From: Galdieria partita
Taxonomy: Eukaryota > Rhodophyta > Bangiophyceae > Galdieriales > Galdieriaceae
DNA: 64,000 bases
Direction: 5' to 3'
Assembly: GCA_025991245.1 (NCBI GenBank)
Contig: BQMJ01000014.1
Location: 1 to 64,000 of the forward strand
Shown: piece by piece, positions 1-13,409 of the stretch
Numbering within the stretch: position 1 is the first letter of the stretch
How the letters are laid out: every line of letters begins with the position of its first letter
Made by a program: the position numbers and the translations under genes
The notes under the pieces: generated by a model
The model's input: only the letters and a program-made list of their open reading frames with translations
The model's database searches: none
Told to the model about the DNA's origin: nothing

Positions 1-405
1 AAACCCTAATAAACCCTAAATAAACCCTAATAAACCCTAATAAACCTAATAAACCTAAATAAACCCTAATAAACCCTAATAAACCCTAAATAAACCCTAA
101 TAAACCCTAATAAACCCTAAATAAACCCTAAATAAACCCTAATAAACCCTAATAAACCCTAATAAACCCTAATAAACCCTAATAAACCCTAATAAACCCT
201 AATAAACCCTAAATAAACCCTAATAAACCCTAATAAACCCTAATAAACCCTAATAAACCCTAATAAACCCTAATAAACCCAAATAAACCCTAATAAACCC
301 TAAATAAACCCTAATAAACCCTAATAAACCCTAATAAACCCTAATAAACCCTAATAAACCCTAATAAACCCTAATAAACCCTAATAAACCCTAATAAACC
401 CTAAT
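1..405. repeat. Telomere repeat tract, 10-mer AATAAACCCT (G strand AGGGTTTATT)
   Basis: The window starts with an almost uninterrupted head-to-tail array of AATAAACCCT. An 11-nt variant with an extra A (AAATAAACCCT) is scattered through it, and a few units have lost a C. The C-rich strand reads 5' to 3' inward from the left, as expected for a left chromosome end. The unit looks like the plant-type TTTAGGG repeat with three extra bases. The mix of 10- and 11-nt units suggests a slipping telomerase template, which is inference. Confidence 0.95.
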
Positions 406-508
406 GTTCCCTAATGTTCCCTAATGTTCCCTAATATTCCCTAATGTTCCCTAATATTACCCTAATATTCCCTAATAAAACCTAATATTCCCTAATAAAC
501 CCTAATAG
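406..508. repeat. Degenerate telomere-proximal variant repeats
   Basis: Past the canonical array the units change to AATGTTCCCT and then AATATTCCCT, still with a 10-nt period, before the pattern ends near 508. A block of variant units on the inner side of a telomere is typical of sequence no longer refreshed by telomerase. The AA to GT/AT swap is shared by neighbouring units, so local amplification of one variant is likely. Confidence 0.85.
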
Positions 509-539
509 TAAAAATAAGTAGACCGTATAGTAAACCTCA

Positions 540-3450
540 GTAAAATCTGAATAAAAAAGAAAAATGCATGCTCCCTTCTGCCAGGCTACATATATTGTGC
601 AAGTCACTCAATTTTTTTTTTCTGGATACATTGGAGAAGCCGCTTAATTCTATCTAGCTTTGTACCCTTGCTTCTAGTATAATCAATTATGTCGCAAACT
701 TTTTATGAGTATCTTTAAGATAACGATGTGACTTTTTTTTTGGGCTCTTTTTGGTTATGTTTGTATTTCAGTTTTATTGCGAGAATGCTGCAAACGTAAA
801 GAGAACTGTTACATCTTATTTTTAACCAATGGTCGCCCTGTTTTGTTTAGGCTTTTTCTTGTTTAGGCATTTTTCTGTTGTTTTGTGTTGATTAATAATT
901 TTAAGCAGTTGAAATGGAAACTTTTTTGTTGTAATTGTTACTTTGGCATTGTCGTCTTTCAGTGATCAAGTTGTAAAACAATTTTTAAGGCTTTTATTGC
1001 ATATCTGTTTTCTTTCTTCTTAGTTGATGCTTTATATGTTGTGTAAGAGATACTCGAGCTTTCTTATAATGGATGAACGTTCTTTTACTTGTCCTGTTTA
1101 TATTTTTCTGTAGTATGTGACTTTGGATTAAAACAGTAGTAAGCCTTAATAAAAGTTAAGTGACCCTGATAAAAAGAGTTCCCATAGTCCTGTATCAGAC
1201 CATCCTCCTTTGAACAATGATCAAGGTCTATTACTCTTGCTTCTTGGAGAATCAATTATGTCGCAAATTTTCTAGGAGTATTTTAACGATGACGATGTGG
1301 CTTCTTTTATGAGCTCTGTTTGGTTTTGTTTCTTTTTGAGTTTTATTGCGAGAATGCTTCAAACGTAAAAAGGATGTTTACATTTTACTCGTAATCAATG
1401 GTCTCACTTTTTTGTTTAGGCATTTTTCTGTTGTTATGTGTTGCTTAATAATTTTAAGCGGTTCAAATGGTAACTTTTGTGTTGTAACGGTAACTTTGAC
1501 ATTGTCGTCTTTCAATGACCAAGTTCTAAAGGAATTTTTAAAGTTTTTTTTTGCATTTTTCTTTTCTTTGTTCTTTGTTAAATCCTTATATGTTGTGTAA
1601 AGGGTACTCGAGCTTTCTTGTAATGGATGAACGTTCCTTTATTTATCCTGTTAATATTTTCCTATAGTATGTGACTTTAGGTAAAAACAGTAATGAATTT
1701 TGTTGAAACTTGATAAACCCTGTTAAAAAAATTCCCTTTGTCCTACACCTAACATCCGCATTTGAAAATTTATTATGTTCTAGGTCATCACACTCCATTA
1801 GAGAAAGAGAGCGAGTTAGTTGCACTAAGACCTTTTCCTTTCAGTCTGGTAAATGTAAGGAATTCTCAAATTGTGCCGCTTTTTTGCCAGAGTTCAAATG
1901 AATTGCCTTGTGGTCTATTTCTGCGTAAATGCCAACTTCCTCCTGTCGGCCTATACATATTTTACAATTTACTGCATTTTTTTCTCTTAGTTGTATTTCA
2001 AACGAAAGTCCCTTAATTGTATCTAGCCTCTTAGTTTTGTTTTTTGTCTAGTATAATGAGTCACAAACTTTACTGTGTGTTTTTTGGCGTCCTGGCGATT
2101 TTTCTTGCGCGATATTTTCCTCTTATATTTGTATTGGAGGTATATTGCATAAATACTTGGAAGCGACTAAAGAAAGTTTATATTTTGCTTTTAACTGGTG
2201 ATTGTCCTTCTTTTGTTGAGGAGTTTTTATGTACCCAATAATAATCCTTCAGTAAAACCGGAATAAGAAAGAAAAATGCCCACTCTCTTCTGCCAGCCTA
2301 CACATATTTTACAATTTACTGGATTTTTTTTTCTTAATTGCATTTCAAACGAAAGTTTCTTAATTCTATCAAGCCTCTTCGTTTCCTTTAGTCTAGTATA
2401 ATTAGTCGCAAATTTTACTGAGTATTTGGTGGCTTTTTGGGGACTGTTCTTGTTTGTTATTTTTCCATTAAAACGTATTTGAGGAATATTGCATGAATAC
2501 TAGGAAAAGAAAGAAGAAAGATTATATTTTGCTTTTAGCTACTGATTGTCCTCCTTTTGTTTAGGCATTTTTACGTCGTGTTGCGTTAATTTAAGATTTG
2601 AAGCAGTTTGCGTGATTGAAAATTTTTTTGGGATGATTGTTGCCTTGAAACTGTCGTCTTTCATTGATTTTGTTGCGGAGCTATTTATATTGGATTTTTT
2701 TTATTGTTTTTTACTTATTCTTGTTGCCCGGTATCCATTTTATGAAGGATCCTTTTGCTTTGTTCTGATGGATGAATGTTTTTTTTTCTATCCTGTTAGT
2801 TTCTTTCATAGTATGTGACGTTTGTTAGAAACAGTAATAAAATTGAAAAAATTAATTAACCCTAAAAATATTCCCATTGTCCTGTACTAGACCATTCGTA
2901 TTTGAGCATTTATCAAGGTCTTGGTCTTCTCAATGCATTGGGGAAAGAAAGCGCATTGGTTCTATCAAGACATTCACTTTTGCATTTAGTTTCGTAAAAG
3001 TAATTAATTCTCCAACTGTGCTACTTGTTTTCCAACGATCGTATGACTTGCCATGTGAGCTATTTCTTCGTATGTTTGTATTTGTTGTTTACTACGGGAG
3101 TTTAGGTAAAATATTAGGATGCTATTTTTAATTCAAAGCTCTTTTGAGTTAGGGAATTTCTCTGTTGCTTTGCAATAATTCGAAATTTTGAGCTGTTGAG
3201 AAATTGTGAGCATTTTTCTTGAATGGTTGCTTTTTTGCTATTATTATTATCATTAATTTCGTTCTTGATTGAAACAGTTGCACAGTAAGTTAATAGCTTT
3301 TTCTCATATCATGATACTTTGCGTTGTGTGGTATTCGTGCCGAATCTATTTGATGAAAAATCCTTTTCGCTTCTGATATTGGATAGATTTACCTAGAATC
3401 GCTTAGTTAATATATTCCAGTACTATCCGAACTTTTAGGTAAGTATGCAT
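540..3450. repeat. Degenerate tandem subtelomeric repeat, unit about 550-600 bp
   Basis: Blocks recur in the same order. The block containing CTAGTATAAT and GTCGCAAA is found near 675-700, 1250-1275, 2050-2070 and 2393-2415. A block around GTTTATTGCGAGAATG occurs near 772 and 1342. GGATGAACG..GTATGTGAC occurs near 1072-1120, 1625-1675 and 2767-2820, with a weaker match near 3370. A block starting CCTGTA..AGACCAT occurs near 1190 and 2880, with a diverged copy near 1740. Spacings of about 553 and 603, with one double interval of 1,142, indicate roughly five diverged units. No long open frame is shared between copies, so the short open frames in this tract are not called as genes. Confidence 0.7.
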
Positions 3451-6400
3451 ATTTAACTTGAAAGTATACCCTAATGAAGTATTATAAGACCAAAATGACA
3501 AAAAAATGCTTGTTGCTTTCGTCCTGGACATATCTAGTTTTTCAATTCACTGAGCTCTAGTAGTCTCAAAGTTTTAGTGGGCAGAGTGAATTGTTTATGT
3601 CCGGTTTCTTATTTATGTTTTTTTGCCAAAGAATAGTGACGTATTGTTTTATTTTTTATGCTTGCTGTGCTACTGACCATGTTTGGTTTCCTGTCAGCTA
3701 CATCTTGTCTAAACTTTTTTTGGATTGAAAACTATAGTTAGTTTTTTACATTCCTTCTTAAGTTCAAATTTTATTATGAATGCTCAATTTTCTGCTACTT
3801 TTGTATCGTTTTGAGATTCTAGGTGGTTCGTTTAAATGGTACCCTTCTGGTGACGTTAGTGCAAGGTGCAAGAAAATGCACGCGAACAAGTCGTTGCAAA
3901 ATTAGAACAATCTTCCACTATGTAACATTTTCATTTCTTTGTATTTTCTGCTTTCATTGCTGTTTTCATTGATTGTCACTCCTTTCTACTACTTTTCCTC
4001 CAATGAGAAAAAAACCATTTTTTCTTCTGTATTTCTATGTGATATAGTTACTAAATTCCCTTTCATGAAAGGTATTGTATTTTTTTCTCTGTGAGCAGAT
4101 TGCTGTAACTTTTTTACTTCGTTTCACAAGGTTGAGAAATATCTGCCTGATGAGGACAGATTCATGGTGCCAATGATGTAAAGAACAAGTGGTACATACA
4201 AATTCCTCAATATATTCTCAAGTTCTTATTTCTCTAAACGTTTTTTCTATTGTTTCTTTCTAAAATTGGTTTCGGTATTGTTACTTTAGTAAATCGTATA
4301 AAGAAAGTCCTAAACTGGTAATGGAAAAATTGCCTATTCCCCTTTGATATATTGCAAAAACTTCTCTTCAATACCGTTTCATAATACCATCGCAATAGAA
4401 CTGAAACTGAAATGCTGAAATAGTTTTCTTTTTTTTAACTGTTGTCAAAAGTTTTAAAATTTTTTTAAATTTTTATGCCTTGGTGACATAGTAGCTTTTT
4501 CGTTGAATTTGTCTTTTCATATGGGTATTCTATGGTAGAAATAATGATATTTCTTTTTTGATTTTTCTTTGTAAGGCCGTTGCTGTCTTCAGTGCATACA
4601 TAATAATGAGCTTTGAATATGGATAGTTTCAAAACTATTGTTTCAATGGTTTCGCCAAGATCTTCATGGTTGAACCTTACGTTATTAGAATCGTTTTTAG
4701 AAATTTGTCTTATGTAGCAAAATTCTAAGTATTGTTGTTTGGTCATTTTATTGTATTCCACGGTGCAATGCTGTTGAAAATTTAACCATTTGGTAAGTCG
4801 TTTCTGCTTTTTGATGGTCTTGAGACACTGCTTGCTTCATTCTTTGAGTAGCCTTACTTGAAATATAGTATCGGTATACATATTTAGCAAAAAGTAAACA
4901 GTGCTTATGCTATTCTTAGATTCTCGAAAGCAATACTTTGTGTTTTGGTAAACTTTTCGAGCAGCCTTGTATCTGTTCTCTACATTGTCAAATTTTGAAT
5001 CTCTTTGTCGGCTTTTCAGTGTGCACTTTTATGTCACAGATTTTTGTTCAATTGTTACTTTTTAAGAATGATTGAGCTAGAAGATTCAATTGTGGTTTAG
5101 GCTCTTTGTTCACATTTTAGAAAGTTCACTTGTTTGATCATTTCTCTTCTAGTACTACTGTCTGTTTTTCTTTTGTGTTTTATGCCTTATAACCATTGAA
5201 TGCGTAATGAAGTCTTCCTAGGTTTTATTTCACGTATGCAAAAACTGTTCGAGGTGAGAATATATTGATTTTTTCTATAGGAGATTTGTTCTACTTTTCT
5301 TTTTACTAAATTTCGCATTGCTAACTACTGGTTACTCCTAGGAACAACTAGAAGTACTGATGCCATAAAAGACAAATAATGTATTGAAATTCTACAATTT
5401 TTTCACTTGCCTCAACCTCCCTAAATTCTTTCTTTTTTCATAGACTCTATTCGAGACGATATTTTTATTGCTCTTCTAATGAACCGTAGATATTTCAGAA
5501 AAACAATTTTTTTTTTATTTGAAGCCGCAAGACTTCTCATTCCTTTTTCTAAAAGGCATGTGTTTTTCTCAATTCACTAGGTCATCGTAAAAGAATCTAA
5601 TAGAGTATAAAATTGAGTGGTTTAGATTCGGCTAATTACTTTTGAAATTGTATCAACATTCTTGAAGATTTTTGTGTTTTTGCTAATTTTCCTCGAGTGA
5701 CAAAGAAATTCTTTCTTGAAATCTTTTTGGAATCACCCCCCACAGTTGTATTGGTATTGCATGTAAGCGATATTCAATTGTTCCATTTCTTTCACTTTTA
5801 TTGAAGTTTTTAATTTTTTGGGGGAGCTGAGCAATTTGGTTATGAATTTGATATATTGCGAAATCTAAATCTGGTAATTTTTATAGCTAACGTATTCCAT
5901 GGCTTGTTTCAATATAGTCGTTTTTGATATTGAAAATCGACAGTTTTTCGAAAAGTAGAATCTTGCAACTGTTGGTTGCTACTATGTGGTATCGTTTATC
6001 AGACACCTTTTTTGTAAAGAATTTTTTTTTTTGTTTCTTATGGTTACTGGATTCATTGTGTTCTATTTTATGTTGTTCGGTATAATATTGTACACGAATT
6101 GTACTGTAGGTATATATAATTAGGACAAAGAAAGCCACGCCTTTTCCATAAAAAAGCCTCAAATAGATTGAACAGTTAGCAATCGAGCCACAAAAGTTCA
6201 ACGTTTGTCTGTAGCATCGTCGATATTATATGCTTTATGTCAGTTTGACTATGCTATGAATGACGACTTGAAGTGAAACATATCTCTCAGGATCACTTTT
6301 CCTCCATGAGTATGCTGTAATTTCATTGCTGTTCTTTGAAATCATCCTGTTGTTTTTGTTTCTCTCCTTAAATATATAAAATTTCTTTCAAGTATTTCAA

Positions 6401-9400
6401 CTTGACAAAAGTACTGAATTGTTTCCGACTGAGAATATGATAGGTTTTTCTTTGAACATGCATTTTGGACACTTCTTCTTACTATCTTTTGCATTGTCGA
6501 CTGATGTCCACCCCTTGAGAACAATTAGTGGTACTAATTTAATGAAGAGCAGGTAGTACAAGGGAATCCTTCTATTGTTTCGATAGTGTATTTTTCTCTA
6601 AAAGTCTTTCTTTTCTCTATAAATTGATTTTTAACTCGCTATTTTTATCGTTCTTTTTTTAAACTTTAAGTATATCCAAGAAAATCAGTTACCGAGTCTT
6701 AGGAAACCGAAAATTTTTTAGTGTAAACTGCAATATGTCGTGTGCTTCCACTCCATTACGTTCTCGTGAAGCCAATGCTATGAGGAAAAAATAAAATGAT
6801 TCAAATGTTGATTTACTTTGTTGGTTTCATATTTGATAGTTTTGATGTTTTGTCTTGTTTGTTGATGCATTTGTGACAATTCAATTTCGCCTATATAATC
6901 TTTATCTCTAACAAACCTCTACAATTGTACTGCCATTGATAGATCATGAAATTTCTCCAACACTTGCTTTGGGGAAACGTTTTCATTCTTTGGAGCTAAA
7001 ATAATTCATTATTTATTTGAAATATTGCTAAAATAAATCGGCTCCGTTTTCTGCATCCGTATTACTATGGATCTACCGTATCAGAGTCTTTCTCAATTCA
7101 CTAATAGTGGCTTGAAAAGTACAACTTTGTCTCGTCTTATGCTTTCTTATGATGTCGCGTTTATCATTTAGCAATTTGACAAATCAGTTTTTTACTTTCT
7201 TATGTTACATGTTTACTGCTTATTTTATTCTGTGAGTATCTTCTTATACTATACTTCTACTTTGGTGGTGGTATACATATAGAAAAAAAAGTAAGGCATA
7301 CCATACATATACCATAAAAATGACTTCAACTGAAAGAAATAGTAAACAATGACGACGTAGATATTCCATCATGTCTACTATCCTTCCTCTTTCTCTTTGC
7401 TTTATGTCTAGCTAGTCTATACTTTGAGCGGTGGCTATTTGAAGAATGTACCACTGTGCAGCATTTTTCTTCATTGGTCTTGCTGTACTTTGATTCTTTT
7501 TCTCTACGTAAAACTTGTTCTTCTTTGTTTTCTTAGCTTGAAATACCCTTTTAGTTTTAGTATGCATTTCATGAAATTTTGGTTTCTTCCTAGCTCTTTC
7601 TCTTGAATTTTCTATTTGAAACTCTTTGTTTGAGAAGTCCTCCAATCGGAATTCTATTTCTTCCATTTCTACCATAAGAAACTTTCATGTGGTTTTGCTC
7701 TTCATACTTGCCTAGCATTGAAATAGATACTTGGTTAATAGAAATCAAAAGATTGCCTTCTGCAGAGTTACATATTCATTTCTATGTTTTCATAGGGAGC
7801 AAGAGCAAGATTGAGGCTGGACGCCTGTGTTATTGACACAACTTGGAATACTGTGATATTTGTGACGTTGCAGGAGAAGCTCAACTTGTACTATTCTGGT
7901 GTACTTGCAACTTCGCTCAAGAATTTTATACTATATCAAGTAAGGAAAAATGCACTATCGAAGATTTTGAATCAATCTTTGGTGTTTCCTTAACTTTGTC
8001 AGAGGAAAATGGAGTATGAAAGAAGAGTTTGGTAATTTTTATTCTTTCTATTCCTTCATTGCTGTTTATTTCTACTACTAGTTGTTTTTATATTTACAAA
8101 TAAATGTCACTCTAGCCATTTTGAGGCAGTTGGAGCCTACTCTGGGCAAATCGTAAAATATTAGTCATGTATGAGAAAAACACATTTTTCTGAAAACAAA
8201 CTATCCCCTAGTGACTTTTTACACGATCTCTGGATTTAAAAAAATTTCCAAAAAAATTTTTCAATTTTGTCGAGAATTGGCTACGTAGAACAAAGCACAG
8301 CCCATGACAGCCAAAATGCAATAGAGGAAAGTGAGGGGAAATGAATCAATGAACCCTCATGTGAACTCAAATAACTTCTTCCTGGATTTCCCAACGACCC
8401 AGCTTGGATTCTAATTCAGCCTAGTAAAATCTACAATGCAACAAGTTTTTCATTTGCAGCACAATCTACTAAGGTTCTATATGTTATTTGCTACAATTGT
8501 TTTCACAGATATCACTTTCTAATTTAGTCTCTTGTAAAGAATAGAGGTTTCTTTGTAAAATTGCATTTCTTCTTGTTGAGTTTGTATGGTTTTTGAATGT
8601 GTAGTTCTTTCCAGGTACTATTTTAGGTGTTTTTTATGTTAATCTTTTTCCTCTTTCACATCACAGTGTAATTGGAAAGGATTTCAGCTTTTGCATTATA
8701 AACAACTTTATAGTTTTAATGTATTTTATTCTGAACTTTTTGTATGGTCCGCTTTTATATGTTTTCCTAATTGTTTTAATTCGCCACTGGGTTATATAAA
8801 AATTCGTAGACCTTTTCTTCTCCTAGACTTTCTGTAATTTAGAAATTTGATTGTGTTTGTCCTTGTTTTGGCTGAGTAGTTTGTTTTGAACTGATATTGT
8901 TGTTGCCAGAAATTTTTGGTTTTCTTTTTCTCTTTTCAATTGAATATTCTTTGTAAAACTCTCACAAGTACATGTTGTCTTCAATAAGTTTCTGTGATAA
9001 ATAAAGCTTCTCATGTCAATTGTATTGCATCTCTACTTACCGTTTTGATTGCTATTGGGTTCTTTGAAACTTTTCTTTTAAACTGTGGTCTTAGAAGCAT
9101 TTTTGTATAGTTATTCGTCATAATAAAGTTTTTTTTATGAAGCGATACGAGAACTTTCTTTTTTGGCGTTGGGTGATAGCTCTACTGCATTGGCCCCAGC
9201 TCTGCCCAATTGTGAATAATTCTGATTGGCTGATTGGTAAAACTTGAATGGTCAATTCTAGTCTTTGCCTCTTTTTAAGAATTTGCGTTGATTCTTTGAA
9301 GTCTCTCTGTTTACAGCTTTGTGACTCAAAGTGGCTAAACATTGAGTTTTTCGTCTCTCCTGAATTGGGTTAAAGCATATGCAAATTGCCAAGATTCGAT

Positions 9401-9800
9401 TTCTTAGATATTATCAATTGTATTTTCCTTCTATAATGGTCCTTTTTGTACTGTGAATTGCAGTTGGTGTTTGCCTTTCTTTCTTGGCTAAAAGTCTTTC
9501 TCGTTTGTATATAAATGACAAGTTAATTTGTGTATAAATGAAAGTACGTGTCGTGTACATTTTTTATTATCAATTGAATAGTAAAAATTCCTTGCCTTTC
9601 AGACATTTTTATCATTATTACAATCCAAATGTTGGCTAGAGTTCTTCTTGTATAATTAACTAGTCACGAAATTCAGCGTGTATTCATTCACGGACGCTAG
9701 ACTTCTACGAAAATAAAATTTTGGCAACCGTACCCACCAGTATGAAGATCGATCGTTCAAGTAAACAGGGCATCAAGAATAAAATATTCATTTCTTGCTC
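3451..9800. other. T-rich gene-free subtelomere
   Basis: No open frame of convincing length or composition is present on either strand. The plus strand is strongly T-rich with many T runs, and the longest frames (about 60-105 codons) look random and lysine- or phenylalanine-rich. Loosely similar blocks recur at about 1.2 kb spacing (around 4,160, 5,350 and 6,530), which suggests further decayed tandem duplication. No tRNA box pair, rRNA or recognisable transposase was seen. Confidence 0.6.
4800..5230. repeat. Dispersed subtelomeric repeat, copy 1
   Basis: The stretch around 4,990-5,190 matches 13,537-13,710 in the same orientation. Shared elements in order are AATC.CTTTGT.GGCTT, a TTGTTCAATT..TTTTTAA block, an ATGA.TGA.CT.AGA block and a GTTCA.A..TTAGAAAG block, ending in a TTCTTTTGTGTTTA-like segment. 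The copies differ by many substitutions and small gaps, so the duplication is old. Confidence 0.55.
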
Positions 9801-10429
9801 ATTTTTGCTTTGTAACGTAGGAAGATCCTGGAATATCTTGCGCATATATAGGAATGTTGCTCAGTAAAGTAATTTAATATGCTGAAAGAATCGCTGTGTC
9901 TAAAATGAGCAATGTATTTATAAATTCGTGGACAGTTGCCAGTTTGTATACTTTGTGCTTGTCAGCCTTTTTATAGAATTGTACGTTGCATAGCTGGTTG
10001 TGATTTCCCAATAGAAAGACAGGGCTATTTAAGTGCCAACAGTAATACTGTTCAAACAATATCCTTTCCAAAACTGTGCCTCACAAACTGTCAACTGCTA
10101 AGTATTTATAGACTTGAGCACAAAAGACTACGGTAGCTATTCCAAACATACACTATGCCAACGAGTTGCGAAGCCTCTCTTTTGTGAAAGTTTTTCCCAT
10201 CAGACGCTCTTTTTCTTCCAAGTTTTGTTTCGAATTTGCATCCTTCAAGTGACCTCGTCAAGTAAGATTAGCAAACAACGACGTAAAGATGCTTCAAAGT
10301 GGATGTACAAACTCTGTTCACGTCCGTTTTCGAAACAGCAACTCACAGTTGAACTGTGCAGTTCAGTTGCCACGAGTCGATCTCCCCTCTCCATTTGGGC
10401 AATAGATTCTCAATAGACAAAAACTGACA

Positions 10430-10900
10430 ATGACAAGAATCGTTTTTGTACGAACCAAAGAGAATCAACTCAGAATATACTCCGATTGTTACAAACGATC
10501 TTGGTAATTGTTCACAAGAGAGAGTCCTCCTCTGTTGTTCACAGGACAACAATTAGTAGTACAATTCAACTGGAAAAACCAAGTTACATTGGAAGACTAG
10601 AGTGGGACAAGGATTCAAGGTCAAAGACTCTTTGGAGCCTTTGTGCCGACTGGTTCCCCAGTAATCCGCAGGGTCAACGTCTCCAAACAGACCAGAGACT
10701 AAAGATCAACAAATTCTCTCGAACAACACCTACGTTGCATTCGACAGGAACTTGGAAGCGACTTTCAGGTTCAAGCCAAGTCGTTGACAGGAAACGACCA
10801 AACCAAACCGGGCCTTGGTTGGTATTTCAAAAAGTGCGAAATCATAAAACCTCAAAGTTTGGTCGTACTAAAAGTTCTCCTCTAAATTCAACTAGTTATA
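10430..10900. repeat. Dispersed subtelomeric repeat, copy 1 of a second family
   Basis: This stretch aligns with 12,525-13,000 in direct orientation. Shared landmarks are ATCA.ATCAGAAT.TACT, then CACAAGA, then CTGGAAAAACCAAGTTA / CTTGAAAAACCAAGTTA, then a GGGACAAGGATTCAAGGTC-like block and TTTGTGCCGACT. An open frame of 192 codons lies at 10486-11064, but copy 2 has no matching frame and the predicted peptide resembles no family I know, so I do not call it a gene. Confidence 0.6.
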
Positions 10901-12524
10901 TTTTCATAAAAAGGAACAATTTTATCCACTTCAAAACAGATGGTAACAAAGCAACTGCAGCCACAGTTGAGCAAAACAATCACAAAGAGAGATTGGGCAA
11001 AGTGACGTTGAAGAGCTCTTCGAGTACCGTCAAAAGTGCCATATATAGTTTCATATGTACCTAGTGAGCACTTTCCAAGGGAACCTTCCACTCAAAGGTT
11101 TACCTAGAATACTATTGATTCTCTAACGTTGCATTATTTGAAGAGAACCGTTGTGTTAGAATGATCGTTGACATACCCCTCAGAGTAAAGCCCGCCATTG
11201 TATAGTGAGATAAACTCACCTTTGTTATTTACCTTGAAGATTTACTTGCTTCAAGTTGATTTGGAGAACATTGAGCTCTAGTCGATAGGAATCATTTCAA
11301 GAAAGTATTGTCTGCCACTTTCAAACGAAGAAAAGCGTGTTTCCCATAACTTGGAACGATTTGGTGTGTAGTTGCCAAGTTGTCATAGAGAAATTTCGGC
11401 GAGCAGAGTGAACACTTGTGCTGATCAATGTCTAGCTGAACTGTTTGCAACTTGGAGGACTGTGAATTTTGTGTTACCAGTAACAAGGACTTTTTAGACT
11501 TTTGCAGATTTGAGTTTATACACTCTGGTCGAGTATTTCAACTATCAACAAAACGTGATTCAAGTAAACATTGGAAGTTACACATGTATAATTTGTATTT
11601 AGCCTACAAGTATGTTGATAAAGAATCCAGTCGAGTTTCTCAGCTTGAATACATGGACCAAGTGTCGCATATTCTATTTTGTATAATTCAATTGCGAAAA
11701 TAAAGAATCGATTGTTGACTCTTTCTACTTGTGTATAAAATATACATATGAAAACTCTCCATAATAGCATAGCTTCATGACTCATATAATAAGTATCATT
11801 GCAAGAACCTTGCCTTGTTTGTCCCTTCACAACAACAGTCAAAAACAAAGACCCTCGAGCCACTTCCTCCTATGCATCTAAAACACCGCAAAGTTTCAAA
11901 CAGTCTATGTTTCACAAAATTCAACAATAAAACACGGAAAATTCTGCAAACACTAGAGCACTCCAAAGTTGGAGAAAGATAACCAAATTGTCAAGGTAGC
12001 TTCCCAAGACAAAGAATTGCCTACACTAGTAAACCCAACAGAGAAAAGCAAAAAGGGAAGAAAGAAGCAACTCAGTCATAAACTCTTCAACTATACCCAG
12101 AATACTTCAACACGTTATGAAGCTAGTACCTGGACTCACTCTCGATTCTAGTTCCCTCAGAGTTTCTCTGATAAAAACCACAGAAGAATCTACAATAGTT
12201 ATATCAAAACCCCACTCTTATGAAAACTTTCAAAGTTGGCTATTATCCACATATATTCTAAAACGCAACGCCAAAAACTCAAACTTAGAAATATATCTGT
12301 TGTACAATTTGGAAACATATCAACTGGTCAAGCACTCAAACAGTCGTAAAGCTTTGTCTAATTCCCAGTCGACTAGCTCATATATCGCAACTTTGGTGAT
12401 TCTTCATGTCTGTCAACAGAAGGTTGAAAGCTGCCATCATCACTTCGTCTATTCCAATCAAAGCAAACCGCTCATGTCTCCTCTTTAGTTGGATAAGAGA
12501 CTTTAAATGGTCATAAACTCACAA

Positions 12525-13000
12525 ATAAAGGAACTGGTTGTTTGAAGAATATAAGAATCAAATCAGAATTTACTTCGAGTGGTACAAAAGACCTTGATGA
12601 GTGTGACACAAAAGAGGATTCATAGCAGCAATTCACAAGACTTTACTTTGTAGTATACTTGGACTTGAAAAACCAAGTTAAACTACAAGACTGTATAGGG
12701 AACAGGGGTTCAAAGTTGAAAACAAATGGCAGTTTTTTGTGCCGACTTTTCTTTTTATAGTACTCTACATAGTAAGAAACGCCTATAAAGTTACCAGAAA
12801 GTGAAGAGCGACAGTTTTCAACAAGGATCCGAGTTGAGATACGTTCAACGTGAACTTGGACTAAAGACACATATTTTTCAATATTTATGGAACTCAAGCT
12901 TCAAGTCACTGAAAGTTTACGACCAATACTAGCAGGTCTTGGATGGCAAAGTTGGGTCTCGAAGAGTTTCACGTTGAAATCCACTGCTTAATGCTTTAGG
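12525..13000. repeat. Dispersed subtelomeric repeat, copy 2 of the second family
   Basis: This is the partner of 10,430-10,900. The strongest match is AAAAACCAAGTTA near 12,668 followed by TTTGTGCCGACTTTTC near 12,735, with the same order and spacing of the weaker blocks. It contains no shared open frame. The two copies are about 2.1 kb apart. Confidence 0.55.
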
Positions 13001-13409
13001 CATTATTGTCGAAATTTATCGTTTGCTTTGAGGCAGTATCATTCCATTGAAGCGGAATTATTTTACTTTCACTGAATCTTGAATCTTTACACATCGCAAT
13101 GCTACTCTCCAACACAATGAATTGAGTAAATACGTAGTTTCTTTTGTGCTGCTATTCTATGCTTGAGTTGTTTTTGTGATTCAAAACTTCATCTTTCTAT
13201 GGTTACAATTCTACTATATTTGTATCCATTTAGGCAATTCTGTCAGACGAATTTGAGTCGAAAACAATTCTCCTTTATAAGGATGTTTCAATTCTATTTT
13301 ACATGGAAAAACGTTTTAAATTGTCGATTGCCAAAGTCATTCGAGTTGAACTATTTCTGTAAGCTCCAAGTATACAATAATTATTTCCAGCTGATGACAC
13401 TAAAATGGC

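Noticed and set aside
1346-9342. Many frames of 60-105 codons in the T-rich subtelomere
   Set aside because: Phenylalanine- or lysine-rich, overlapping on both strands, inside decayed repeats, and without domains or signals.
10486-11064. 192-codon plus-strand open frame in the subtelomere
   Set aside because: It lies in a dispersed repeat whose second copy has no matching frame, its peptide has no recognisable domain, and it has no supporting splice or neighbour context.
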